From positions 1-16,551 of the forward strand of contig JALOPO010000017.1 in the NCBI GenBank assembly GCA_025453855.1: a stretch of 16,551 bases of DNA. The letters are read 5' to 3'. The DNA is from Gemmatimonadaceae bacterium (GTDB lineage: Bacteria; Gemmatimonadota; Gemmatimonadetes; Gemmatimonadales; Gemmatimonadaceae). Numbering within the stretch: position 1 is the first letter of the stretch; the number at the start of each line of letters is the position of its first letter. This document shows positions 1-9,285 of the stretch, in pieces. The notes below the pieces were generated by a model that worked only from the letters and a program-made list of their open reading frames with translations, did not search any database and was not told the origin of the DNA. The position numbers were made by a program, and so were the translations under genes.

Positions 1-978
<978 letters not shown>

Positions 979-1551
979 TTATGCGAGACTCGCGATGTAG
1001 GGCACGTGACGGAACCGCTCCGCGTGGTCCAGTCCGTAGCCGACCAGGAACTCGTGCGGGGCGTCGAAGCCGACGAAGCGCACGGGATGGGTGAGTTCGG
1101 TGGCGATGTGCTTGTGCAGGAGCGCACAGATCTCGATCGACGCCGGGTTGCGCGCCTGCAGCAGCGTCATGAGCCGCTCGAGCGTGCGTCCGGTGTCGAC
1201 GATGTCCTCGACGAGCAGGATGTGCTTGCCTTCCAGTCGCGTCTCCGGATCGTAGAGCAGCCGCACGGTGCCGCTCGAGACCGTGCCCTCGCCGTAGCTC
1301 GAGGCGACGAGGAAGTCGACGGCCAGCGGGCGGTGGACCTGGCGCACCAGGTCGCTGACGAAGATGAAGCTCCCTTTCAGGAGGCCGAGCACGAGCAGCT
1401 CGCCCTCCGGATAGGCGCTCGTGATCGCGGCGCCGAGCTCCGCCACCTTGGCGGCGATCGCGCCCTCGTCGAACACCACGCGCTTGACCGTGCGCCCCTC
1501 GAGGCGCGGGTCAGCCGTCAGCACGTCGCTCACAGTGCCACCCGTCTCCAC
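979..1551 (-). CDS. hpt: Hypoxanthine phosphoribosyltransferase
   Basis: Purine salvage enzyme that joins hypoxanthine or guanine to PRPP to give IMP or GMP, in the cytosol. At 190 residues it has the usual family length. The PRPP-binding loop is LLVEDIVDTGRTL at 112-124. The LKGSFIF segment is at 58-64, the flexible-loop SSYGEGT at 84-90, and the purine-binding end FVGFDAPHEFLVGYGLD at 159-175 leads into the typical RHVPYI tail. The chosen GTG start (1549-1551) has GGGGGA just upstream and makes a 41-bp overlap with the end of tilS. A second in-frame GTG at 1531-1533 would give a 184-residue form and a 23-bp overlap, and cannot be excluded. The gene sits between tilS and ftsH, as in many bacteria, and is probably cotranscribed with them. 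Confidence 0.96.
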   Translation of the reverse strand: METGGTVSDVLTADPRLEGRTVKRVVFDEGAIAAKVAELGAAITSAYPEGELLVLGLLKGSFIFVSDLVRQVHRPLAVDFLVASSYGEGTVSSGTVRLLYDPETRLEGKHILLVEDIVDTGRTLERLMTLLQARNPASIEICALLHKHIATELTHPVRFVGFDAPHEFLVGYGLDHAERFRHVPYIASLA

Positions 1552-2881
1552 GATCCCCCGTCATCCAGGCGTGCGCATCGTTCCGCGCCACGCCCGGCAC
1601 CCAGACGATCTCATCGCCGATCGCGATCACCGGCCACGTTCGGCGCAACGTGGCCGGAATGCCCTGTTCCTGAAAGAAGCGAACCACCCGTCTGGTGCCA
1701 TGCGTCCCGGCGATGCGATCGCCGGGACGCCAGGCACGGAGGACGAGTGCGGCATGCCGTGGCAGGCGCGCCGACCACGCATCGGGCGCGCCCTCCTCAT
1801 TCTGGAAGGAAAACTCGCCCCATGCCAGTCGCGGCGGCACCAGCGGCGCCCCCTCGACCATCCATGCGGCGAGCGGCGCACCCACCGCTCCCTCGCGGGC
1901 GACGCGCACGACGCGCCACCCGTCACGCACCCGCCGGACGCGCACGTGCCCCGAGACGGGGACCTCGCGCCCGGTCCGACGTTCCGTGGTAAACGAGACG
2001 AGCCGGTCCGTTCCCCGGCGGTCGAGCGTCACGCCGTGCCGCGCGAGCGCCTCGGCCCACAGCGGGGCGAGGAGCGCACCGTCGGCCGCGCTGCACCACG
2101 CGTCGGGGATGTCGGCCGCCGACGCGGGCGCCCCGACCAGCCGCGCGTCGGCGATGGCGGCGAGCGTCGTCCGCCAGTCGGCGGCCCGGTCGCCGAGGGC
2201 GACGAGCCAGTCGGCGAACGCGGGATCGTGCGCGACGAGCGCCGGAAGGAGCGCATGCCGCACCCGCGTGCGCAGGAAGCGCGGGTCGGCGTTCGCGGGA
2301 TCGTCGACGAACGGGAGCCGCTGCGCCGCGGCCCAGGCCCGCGTGGCCGAGCGCGGCACGCGCAGGAGCGGGCGCCGCACCGGGCCGCGTGCCGCCAGCG
2401 CGGCCAAGCCGCGCACGCCGCTGCCGCGCAGGAGCCGCATGCACACCGACTCGGTCTGGTCGTCGCGCGTGTGCGCGGTCGCGACCGGCACGCCCCGTTC
2501 GGCGGCCACGCGCCCGAGGAAGGCCCAGCGCGCGCGTCGCCACGCCGCCTCGCTGCGCGCCAGCGGCTGCGTGGCGCGTTCGCGCAGCACGGGAACGCCA
2601 TGCGCGCGGCACCAGGCCGCCACCGCATCGCAGGCGCGCGTCGCCGCGTCGCCGGTGCCGTGGTCGAAGGTCGCGACGCAGGCGATCGCATCGACGGCCC
2701 AGCGCTGCATGGCGGCGAGGAGCGCGAACGAGTCGGCGCCACCCGAGACGGCGAGGACCACCGGCGCGTCGATCCGCTGCACGGCCGCACGCAGCATGCG
2801 CGCCGCACGCCGCGCCTCGGCGCGCACCGTGTCCCCCCCGGCTCCCGCACCGGCCTCGGGGGCGCTATGCTTCCCGCGCAC
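1511..2881 (-). CDS. tilS: tRNA(Ile)-lysidine synthetase TilS
   Basis: ATP-dependent enzyme that converts the wobble cytidine of tRNA-Ile(CAU) to lysidine, switching its decoding from AUG to AUA. The N-type ATP pyrophosphatase loop SGGADSF is at 46-52. FDHGTG (about 72-77) and the TAHTRDDQTES segment follow, matching the catalytic domain. The C-terminal part, about 385-440, has VVRFFQEQGIP and a GDEIVWVPG motif typical of the TilS C-terminal domain. Start choice is uncertain. The GTG at 2879-2881 (456 residues) has AAGGAG but 13 nt away. A GTG at 2827-2829 is preceded by a G-run and would put the PP-loop at a more usual distance of about 28 residues. The gene overlaps hpt at its 3' end and heads the tilS-hpt-ftsH cluster. 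Confidence 0.93.
   Translation of the reverse strand: MRGKHSAPEAGAGAGGDTVRAEARRAARMLRAAVQRIDAPVVLAVSGGADSFALLAAMQRWAVDAIACVATFDHGTGDAATRACDAVAAWCRAHGVPVLRERATQPLARSEAAWRRARWAFLGRVAAERGVPVATAHTRDDQTESVCMRLLRGSGVRGLAALAARGPVRRPLLRVPRSATRAWAAAQRLPFVDDPANADPRFLRTRVRHALLPALVAHDPAFADWLVALGDRAADWRTTLAAIADARLVGAPASAADIPDAWCSAADGALLAPLWAEALARHGVTLDRRGTDRLVSFTTERRTGREVPVSGHVRVRRVRDGWRVVRVAREGAVGAPLAAWMVEGAPLVPPRLAWGEFSFQNEEGAPDAWSARLPRHAALVLRAWRPGDRIAGTHGTRRVVRFFQEQGIPATLRRTWPVIAIGDEIVWVPGVARNDAHAWMTGDRGDGWHCERRADG
2866..2871 (+). promoter_or_regulatory. Candidate -10 box for the small membrane protein gene
   Basis: TATGCT lies 30 bases before the GTG start at 2902 and would place a transcription start near 2878, ahead of the GAGG ribosome site at 2891-2894. 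I see no convincing -35 hexamer at 16-18 bases upstream, so this rests on one short AT-rich box in a GC-rich sequence. If tilS uses its longer start, the box lies inside its first codons. Confidence 0.25.
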
Positions 2882-2901
2882 TTCCGACTCGAGGCTCCTT
2901 C

Positions 2902-3075
2902 GTGGAAACCAACGGCATTCTCGGCACCATCTGGGTGGGGCTCGGGCTCGGCGCCTACTACGTGGCGCTGACCTGGATCAACCTGCTGCTCGGCTCCTTC
3001 CTGACGCCGCTGTTCATCGTCCCGCTCACGTGGCTGCAGGACAAGGTAGTCGCGAAGCCCGGCGCGGCGCGCTGA
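2902..3075 (+). CDS. 57-residue hydrophobic membrane protein, function unknown
   Basis: A short reading frame starting with GTG at 2902, preceded by GAGG (2891-2894) at a 7-base spacing, and ending in TGA. Codons are strongly GC3-biased throughout, like the neighbouring genes. The protein begins VETNGILGTIW. Residues 6-47 are almost wholly hydrophobic (GLGLGAYYVALTWINLLLG, then FLTPLFIVPLTW), so it could cross the inner membrane once or twice, with the tail QDKVVAKPGAAR probably cytoplasmic by the positive-inside rule. It has no recognisable domain. It is transcribed divergently from tilS and ends at a strong hairpin shared with the convergent amt gene, so it looks like its own unit. It is not a shadow of tilS, because it starts 21 bases beyond the longest tilS start. 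Confidence 0.72.
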   Translation: METNGILGTIWVGLGLGAYYVALTWINLLLGSFLTPLFIVPLTWLQDKVVAKPGAAR

Positions 3076-3100
3076 GCATCCGCCGCACGATCGCCTGACG

Positions 3101-3132
3101 ACCGAGGGCCCGCCTGCGAGCGGGCCCTCGGT
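3101..3132. terminator. Strong hairpin between convergent genes, probable bidirectional terminator
   Basis: ACCGAGGGCCCGC (3101-3113) pairs perfectly with GCGGGCCCTCGGT (3120-3132) around a 6-base loop CTGCGA, giving a 13-bp stem. It starts 25 bases after the stop of the small membrane protein gene and ends 43 bases before the stop of the convergent amt gene. There is no T-run on either side, as is common in GC-rich genomes. The perfect stem and its placement make termination from both sides likely. Confidence 0.8.
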
Positions 3133-3175
3133 GCATGGTGGCGTGGCGCTCCGCGCTCACGCGCGGCACCGACGA

Positions 3176-4539
3176 TCAGACACCCGGTGCCGCATCGGGC
3201 ACGGCGCCGTACACCTCGCTCGCCGGGAGCACGACGCGCTGGCCGAGCGTGACCGCGGGGCCGGCGAAGTCGGCCAGCGAGGCGCCGTGATACCCCTCCT
3301 CCTGGTGTTCCACGCCGTCGATGCCGGCCAGTTCGTCGGCGAGCGTGACGCGCGCCGGGACGACGAGCTTCACGAGCGCGAGGATGAGCGGCGTCGCCAC
3401 GCAGACGAAGGCGACGGTGGCGAGCACCGCCACCAGCTGCACGCCGACGAGGCGCGCGTTGCCGGCGGCCAGCAACCCGTCGACGCCGGCGGCATTGACG
3501 CGCGTCGTGGCGAAGACGCCGGTGAGCACCGCGCCCGCGATCCCCGCCACGCCGTGGCAGGCGAAGACGTCGAGCGCGTCGTCGATGCGCGTGCGCGGGC
3601 GCCACTGGATCGCGGCGTAGCTGCACGTGGCACCGAGCGCCCCGATGGCGATCGCCGCGAGCGGCGTCACGAACCCCGCCGCAGGGGTGATCGCGACCAG
3701 CCCGGCCACGGCCCCGGTGGCGGCGCCGACGGCGGTCGCGTGACGCGTGCGCACGAACTCCACGAGCACCCAGGTGAGCGTCGCCGCCGCGGCGGCCGTG
3801 TGCGTGGTCACCGCCGCGTTCGCGGCCACGCCGTCGGCAGCGAGTGCGCTCCCCGCGTTGAAGCCGAACCAGCCGAACCAGAGCAGCCCGGTCCCGAGGA
3901 GCGTCATCGGCACGTTGTGCGGCAGGAGCGCGGTCCGCCCGACATCGTGACGCGGCCCCATGAGCTTCGCGAGCAGGAGCGCCGAGACGCCGGCGCTGAT
4001 GTGCACCACGGTGCCGCCGGCGAAGTCGAGCGCGCCCAGCGTGCGCAGCCAGCCGCCGTCGGCCCAGACCCAGTGCGCGAGCGGGAGGTAGACGAGCGTC
4101 CCCCACAGCAGCGCGAAGAGCGTGAAGGCGGCGAAGCGCATGCGCTCGACGACCGCGCCGCTGATGAGCGCCACGGTGATGCCGGCGAACATCATCTGGA
4201 ACGCCGCGAAGAGGAGGTGCGGGACGTTGGCGCTGTAGACCGGATTGGGCGCCGCGCCGACGCCCTGCATCCCGACCCACTGCAGCCCGCCGATCCACGC
4301 CGACCCGGGCGAGAAGGCGACCGAATAGCCGAAGGCGATCCAGACCACGCTCATCACCGCCAGCGAGGCGAGCGACATGAGCATCGTGTTGAGCACGGCG
4401 CGGCCGCGCACGAGCCCCCCGTAGAAGCAGGCGAGGCCGGGGACCATGAGGAGCACGAGCGCCGTCGAGACGAGGAGCCAGGCCGTGTCGCCGCCCTGCG
4501 CGACCGGTGCCGCCTCCTGCAGCAGCAGCGGGATGCGCG

Positions 4540-4543
<4 letters not shown>
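3176..4543 (-). CDS. amt: Ammonium transporter Amt
   Basis: Inner-membrane ammonium channel/transporter of the Amt/MEP/Rh family, 455 residues with about 11 hydrophobic segments. The family signature DFAGGTVVHISAG is at 173-185. It contains the Asp and the first pore histidine (H181), and the second pore histidine is in CHGVAGIAG (H330), so the twin-His pore is intact. The outer gate aromatics are also present in FQMMFAGIT (about 115-123) and AHWVW (156-160), and WFGFNAGSA is at 225-233. The start is the GTG at 4541-4543, overlapping the glnK stop in a GTGA, with GGAGG seven bases upstream (4551-4555). A longer upstream frame exists but lies inside glnK and is rejected. The coupling to a PII gene implies that the PII trimer gates this channel. 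The C-terminal tail after about 395 is cytoplasmic and ends in an Ala/Pro-rich stretch. Confidence 0.97.
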
Positions 4544-4938
<395 letters not shown>

Positions 4939-5079
4939 GGCGCGGGCTCCGGGTGCATGGCGGTGAACGGGGAGTCGACACCCATGGGCGCGAACGTGCC
5001 CCGTCCCGGTGCGTCACGCCCGTCGGCGCCGCCCACGCGCCTGCGAGCGCCGCTGCCGGCGCCGGGTATCGTTCCCGCC

Positions 5080-8000
5080 ATGTGTGCTCCACCAACTCTA
5101 GCGGGGACCGGGCGTTCCGCAGGGGGGCGCCCCGCCCGGCCGGCGAACGGTCGCCTGCGCGCGTGTCGAATCGGTGCGCTCCTGGTCGCCAGCGGTGCGC
5201 TGGCCGCATCGCCGGTGCGCGGCCAGGAGATCGGCACCGTCACCGGGGCGTGGCGCAGCCTCTCGACGCGCTGGTTCGAGCTGCACTACCCGGTCGCGGC
5301 CGAGGCGTGGACGCGCGACCTCGCCACACGGCTGGATGCGATCCGCGACAGCGTGGCGGCGCGCGTGGGCCACGCGCCACCGGTGCGCACGACGGTCGTG
5401 GTCAGCGATCCGTACAACCTCCCCAACGGCTCGGCGTGGCCCTCGCTGCGCCAGCCGGCGATGCTCCTCTATCCCACCCCGCCGCGGCCGGTCGATGCGA
5501 TCGCCAACCATCGCGGGTGGGGCGACAAGCTCGCCAGCCACGAGTTCGCGCACCTCGCGCACCTCACGCGGCCGGCGCGGCGCCCGCAGTGGTGGTGGCT
5601 CCCGCTGCAGGATCGCGCGAGCCCGATCGCGATCGGCACGCCGCGCTGGGCCTTCGAGGGATACGCGACGCACGTCGAGGGGGCGATCACGGGGAGCGGG
5701 CGCCCGTTCGGCGCGTGGCGTGCGGCGCAGCTCCGCACGCTCGCCCGCGAGGGGCGGCTCCCGTCGTACGCGGCGCTCAGCGCGGGCGGTGGCTACAAGG
5801 GGGGAAGCGCCGCCTACCTGATCGGGAGCGCGTACTGGGAGTGGCTCGTGCGCCTGCGCGGCGACAGCGCGATGGCGCTCGTCTTCCGCCGCCAGAGCGC
5901 GCGCACCGCGCGCGACTTCGACGAGGCGTTCCGCGGCGTCTTCGGCGTCACGCCGGCCGAGGGCTACGCGCGCTTCTCGGCCGAGGCGACCGCGCAGGCA
6001 TTGCGGGTCGAGTCGCGCGTCACGGCGGCGGGGATCGTCGCGGGGCGTCGGCTCGTGCGCCTGCGCGGCGATCCCGGTCCGCTGGCGGTGTCGCCGTCGG
6101 GCATGTACCTGGCCTACACGCTCCCCGCGCGCGGCAGCATGCCGGCGCGCGTGGTCGTGACGCGCACCGACACCGCCGGCGCGGGCGATGATGCGCGGCG
6201 TGTCGACTCGCTCGCGCGCCGCGACAGCGCACGGCGCGCCATCGCCGCAGCGCGCGACCCGCTCGACGTGCCGGCGATCCGCACCGACGCACCACCGCCG
6301 CGCACCGTGGCCACGCTCCGCGCGCGCGGCGGACGCAGCTTCCAGCGGCCGCGCTTCATCACCGACTCGCTCCTGCTGGTCGAATCGCTCGTGCTGCACG
6401 GCGACGGCATGCGTCGACCGTCGCTCTTCACCTGGTCGCTGCGGAGCGGACGCGTGACCCGCGTGGGCGAAGTGAGCGGCACCGGCGATACCGATCCGTC
6501 GCCCGACGGGACGCGCGCGGCGGGGGTGCGCTGCACCGGCGGCATCTGCGACGTGGTGCTCGTCACGCTCGACGACGGCAGCACCACGCCGCTCGGCATC
6601 GGGACGCTGCGCCGGCGATGGGCGCAGCCGCGCTGGCACCCCGACGGGCGCTCGCTCGTCGCCGTGGCCAGCGACGACGATGGACGGTGGCGCCTCGCGC
6701 GCATCACGCTCGGCCCGCTCGCGCCACCGCTGGCCTCGCGCGGCTCGCACGGCGCCGCGGGCTCGTCATCCCGCGCGGGCGCCGACGCCGGCGTCGATCC
6801 GACCACGATGCCGGCACACGACTTTGATCCACGCGTCCAGGTCGCGTGGCTGACGCCCGCGGACGACGTCGATCGGCATTCGCCCGCGTGGCTCCCCGAT
6901 GGGCGCACGCTCGCCTACGTGAGCGAGGAGGGGGGGATTCCGGAGATCGAGACGCTCGACGCATCCGGGACGCGCACACGCCGCACGCGCGTCGTCACCA
7001 GCGCATGGTCGCCTGCCCCGCTCCGCGGCGGCGCACTCCTGCTGAGCGTCGAGCACGCGACCGGACACGACATCATGCGACTCGATGCACTCGGCAGTGT
7101 GACGCCGATCGCGCTCGGCGACTCGCTGGTGCCGGTGCTCCCGCCGCCGCGCCGCGCCGCGGTCGCGCTCCCCGGCGGGCCGGTGTCGGCCGCCACGCGC
7201 TACGGCGCGGGCCCGCGACACCTGCGCGTGCTCCCGCAGCTCCTCTCGGGCGTCGACGGCGGGAGCGTCGGTCTCGCGCTCGTCGGGACCGATCCGATCG
7301 GGCGTCTCACGTGGACCGCCGGCGCGCTCGCGTCGGTGCGCGGCGGCTGGCAGGGCGCGCAGGGCGCGGCGTCGTGGCGCGCGATGCGCCCGTCGCTGCG
7401 CGGCGAGGTGGCGTGGCTCGACCTGGCCGCCGATCGGCAGCGCGATGCCGCGCGCATCGGCGCGACGCGCGCCGGGTGGCACGGTGCCTCGCTCGGTGCG
7501 GTGCTCCCGATGCCAGGTGACGTGGTGGCGCAGCGGTTCGCACTCTCGCTGAGTGCGGGATCGCTGCGCGACGACAGCAGCTGGGCGCAGCGCGTGCAGC
7601 TCGCCGCGAGCTGGAACGTGGGCGCGGTGGTCGCCACACGCACGGTGCTGAGCGCCTCGACGGCGGTCGCCGGCGGGCGCACCGCGGACAGGAGCTGGGC
7701 GCGTGCCGCGGCGCGCCTCGCGCTCAGCTGGCGTGGCGCGGGGATCGCGCTGCGCGGGGCCATGCTCACGCACGATGCGCCGGGGAGCGAGCGATTCGCG
7801 ATCGGCGGGCAGGCCCCCCCGCTGGTCGACGAGCTGGTGCTCGGCCAGCGCATCGCGCAGCCGCTCCTTCCCGCATCGACGCTCACGGGGCGGGAGTTCT
7901 GGAGCGCGCGCGCGACGCTGCCGGCGCTGCTGCTCCCGGGTGCGTTCGTGTTCGAGGGCGTCGCGCCGTCGTTCGGCACGCGCGGACTCGTGCGCACCGT

Positions 8001-8145
8001 CGGCTGGGAGGGCGGCGTCGACACGCCGCGGCTCGATCACGTGGCGCTCCCCGCCTTCCGCCTCGCGGGCGGCGTGGGGGTCGCGCTCGATGCGCCGGCA
8101 CGCCGCGCCGTGGTGGCGCACCTCGCGCTGCGCATCGCCCCCTGA
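5080..8145 (+). CDS. Exported HExxH metallopeptidase with beta-propeller, possible outer-membrane C-terminus
   Basis: A 1021-residue protein in three parts. The N-terminus has a basic stretch (RLRACR, 25-30), a hydrophobic core IGALLVASGALAA (31-43) and a likely signal-peptidase site near SPVRGQ, so it is exported. About 55-320 looks like a gluzincin of the peptidase MA-like type. HEFAH at 154-158 is the zinc motif, and WAFEGYATHVEG (190-201) supplies the third ligand Glu193. About 325-720 has TolB/WD40-like propeller blades, with repeats such as SPSGMYLAYT, DPSPDGTRAAG, QPRWHPDGRSLVAV and SPAWLPDGRTLAYV. The last 300 residues alternate hydrophobic and polar positions and could be a beta-barrel, though the chain ends LALRIAP and not in an aromatic residue. 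The ATG at 5080 is the only usable start before the signal peptide. I see no Shine-Dalgarno before it, and TATCGT seven bases upstream might be a -10 box, making a leaderless message possible. It is divergent from glnK-amt. Exact substrate is unknown. Confidence 0.85.
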   Translation: MCAPPTLAGTGRSAGGRPARPANGRLRACRIGALLVASGALAASPVRGQEIGTVTGAWRSLSTRWFELHYPVAAEAWTRDLATRLDAIRDSVAARVGHAPPVRTTVVVSDPYNLPNGSAWPSLRQPAMLLYPTPPRPVDAIANHRGWGDKLASHEFAHLAHLTRPARRPQWWWLPLQDRASPIAIGTPRWAFEGYATHVEGAITGSGRPFGAWRAAQLRTLAREGRLPSYAALSAGGGYKGGSAAYLIGSAYWEWLVRLRGDSAMALVFRRQSARTARDFDEAFRGVFGVTPAEGYARFSAEATAQALRVESRVTAAGIVAGRRLVRLRGDPGPLAVSPSGMYLAYTLPARGSMPARVVVTRTDTAGAGDDARRVDSLARRDSARRAIAAARDPLDVPAIRTDAPPPRTVATLRARGGRSFQRPRFITDSLLLVESLVLHGDGMRRPSLFTWSLRSGRVTRVGEVSGTGDTDPSPDGTRAAGVRCTGGICDVVLVTLDDGSTTPLGIGTLRRRWAQPRWHPDGRSLVAVASDDDGRWRLARITLGPLAPPLASRGSHGAAGSSSRAGADAGVDPTTMPAHDFDPRVQVAWLTPADDVDRHSPAWLPDGRTLAYVSEEGGIPEIETLDASGTRTRRTRVVTSAWSPAPLRGGALLLSVEHATGHDIMRLDALGSVTPIALGDSLVPVLPPPRRAAVALPGGPVSAATRYGAGPRHLRVLPQLLSGVDGGSVGLALVGTDPIGRLTWTAGALASVRGGWQGAQGAASWRAMRPSLRGEVAWLDLAADRQRDAARIGATRAGWHGASLGAVLPMPGDVVAQRFALSLSAGSLRDDSSWAQRVQLAASWNVGAVVATRTVLSASTAVAGGRTADRSWARAAARLALSWRGAGIALRGAMLTHDAPGSERFAIGGQAPPLVDELVLGQRIAQPLLPASTLTGREFWSARATLPALLLPGAFVFEGVAPSFGTRGLVRTVGWEGGVDTPRLDHVALPAFRLAGGVGVALDAPARRAVVAHLALRIAP

Positions 8146-8182
8146 CGCGCGGCGCCCCGCGTGCCCGCGCGGGCGCTGCGCG
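8146..8182. terminator. GC-rich imperfect hairpin between convergent genes
   Basis: Directly after the TGA of the metallopeptidase gene, CGCGCGGCGCCCCGCG (8146-8161) can pair with the downstream CGCGCGGGCGCTGCGCG (8166-8182) with a mismatch and a bulge around a 4-base loop. It lies between two convergent genes, so it may stop transcription from both. There is no T-run. Confidence 0.45.
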
Positions 8183-8189
8183 ACACGCG

Positions 8190-8651
8190 CTACTTCACCT
8201 CGGCCGCGAATCGCGACACCGACTGCCGCACCGTGCGCAGGAAGTCGCGGATGCGCTCGGGCATCACGCCACCGGCGAGATCGAGGTCGAGTTCGAGGAC
8301 CGGATCGCCGTCCTCGTCGATGTAGGCGCGCGAATAGCGGATGTCGCGGTTCCAGTCGTTCACCGCACGCAGCGTGGCCCGCGTGCCCGTGCGCCCGAAG
8401 TAGGCGTAGACCGACTCGCCGCCCGAGGTGATGGTGAGGGCGACCTTCCATCCCTCCATGCGCGTGGTGAGCGTCACCGAGTCCTGCACCTCGATGGTCC
8501 CGAATCCTTCGCCCTTCACGTAGTCGGCGAGCTGGTCGCGGGTGAGGCGCGAGACGACGCCCTGCGCGGCGAGCGACGCCGCGGCGGTCGCGCTGGCGAC
8601 GAGGAGCAGGCCGGCGACGGCAACGGATCGGACGAGCGGACGGAGCGGCAT
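8190..8651 (-). CDS. Exported YbjN-domain protein (first of two paralogues)
   Basis: A 153-residue protein with a basic start MPLRPLVRS, a hydrophobic stretch VAVAGLLLVASATAAASLAA (10-29) and a probable cleavage near LAAQ, so it is secreted to the periplasm. The mature part matches the YbjN fold family: YVKGEGFGTIEVQDS, then MEGWKVALTI, LRAVNDWNRDIRYSRAYID and ELDLDLAGGV, with a final amphipathic helix RIRDFLRTVRQSV. YbjN proteins are small, chaperone-like alpha/beta proteins of poorly known role, and most are cytoplasmic. The ATG at 8649-8651 is chosen because it starts the signal peptide; longer in-frame upstream sequence looks non-coding. The next gene upstream (8773-9285) is a clear paralogue. 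Confidence 0.82.
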   Translation of the reverse strand: MPLRPLVRSVAVAGLLLVASATAAASLAAQGVVSRLTRDQLADYVKGEGFGTIEVQDSVTLTTRMEGWKVALTITSGGESVYAYFGRTGTRATLRAVNDWNRDIRYSRAYIDEDGDPVLELDLDLAGGVMPERIRDFLRTVRQSVSRFAAEVK

Positions 8652-8727
8652 GCGTGTCGCGGCCTCGCGAGCGGGAGATGCCGCAGCCGCGCATCTCGCG
8701 GCCGGGCCCGGCAAAGCTCGGCGCGGC

Positions 8728-8762
8728 GTGCCCGGTGCGCAACGCACCGCACCGCCGGGCAC
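8728..8762 (-). terminator. Hairpin just after the upstream YbjN-domain gene
   Basis: GTGCCCGG (8728-8735) pairs with CCGGGCAC (8755-8762), and an alternative inner hairpin CGGTGCG (8733-8739) / CGCACCG (8743-8749) has a 3-base loop. The two forms exclude each other in part. It starts 11 bases beyond the stop of the upstream YbjN gene, so it is either a terminator or an attenuator that sets the ratio of the two paralogues. Confidence 0.45.
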
Positions 8763-8772
8763 CATCGCCCGC

Positions 8773-9285
8773 TCAGCGCGCGCGGCCGCCGATGGCGACG
8801 TCGGGCATGCGCCGCGCGAACTCGGGGACCATCGCCGCCACGGTGCGCAGGAAGTCGCGCAGCCGCGCGCCGGTCACTCCGCCCTCGAGATCGAGGTCGG
8901 CTTCGCAGACCGGCGTGCCGTCGCCCTTGAGCCAGGCGCGGCTCAGGATCATGCCGCGATTCCACGCATTCACCGCCGCCGGATCGGGGCGCGTGCCGGC
9001 CGCGAAGGCGGCGTGCACCACCTGCCCGTCGTTGAGCAGCTGGAAGAGGACACGCGTCGCCCCCACGCGCGCCAGCGCGAGCGTGTCGCCGAGCACGCGA
9101 TCGACCGGCATCCCCTGCTCCTCGAGCACCGCGACCAGTGCCGGGATGGTGAGCGCCGTGAGCACCGCGCGCGGCGCGAGCGCGACGCCCAGGTGCGCGG
9201 CCTCGGTCACCGGCTGCAGGCGCTCCTGCGCGCGCAGCGGGGCGTTGGCGGTGACGAGGAACAGGCCCGTCACGAGGGCGCGCAT
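8773..9285 (-). CDS. Exported YbjN-domain protein (second paralogue)
   Basis: A 170-residue protein starting MRALVTGLFLVTANAPLRAQE, a compact signal peptide with likely cleavage after LRA. The rest aligns with its downstream neighbour: VNAWNRGMILSRAWL against VNDWNRDIRYSRAYI, EADLDLEGGV against ELDLDLAGGV, and RLRDFLRTVAAMVPEFA against RIRDFLRTVRQSVSRFA. The N-terminal half has diverged more and holds an Ala/Leu/Val-rich segment. It therefore belongs to the YbjN family by homology to its better-conserved partner. The ATG at 9283-9285 is chosen because it opens the signal peptide. The Shine-Dalgarno is weak (GGGG one base away). A candidate promoter lies about 100 bases upstream at 9391-9419. 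No partner enzyme is visible. Confidence 0.78.
   Translation of the reverse strand: MRALVTGLFLVTANAPLRAQERLQPVTEAAHLGVALAPRAVLTALTIPALVAVLEEQGMPVDRVLGDTLALARVGATRVLFQLLNDGQVVHAAFAAGTRPDPAAVNAWNRGMILSRAWLKGDGTPVCEADLDLEGGVTGARLRDFLRTVAAMVPEFARRMPDVAIGGRAR

Noticed and set aside
4939..5079. Possible sigma-54 promoter (GGGCACGTTCGCGC on the minus strand) upstream of glnK
   Set aside because: The GG and GC elements can be spaced by 10 bases, but the sequence does not fit the TGGCAC-N5-TTGC consensus when the GGCAC part is aligned.
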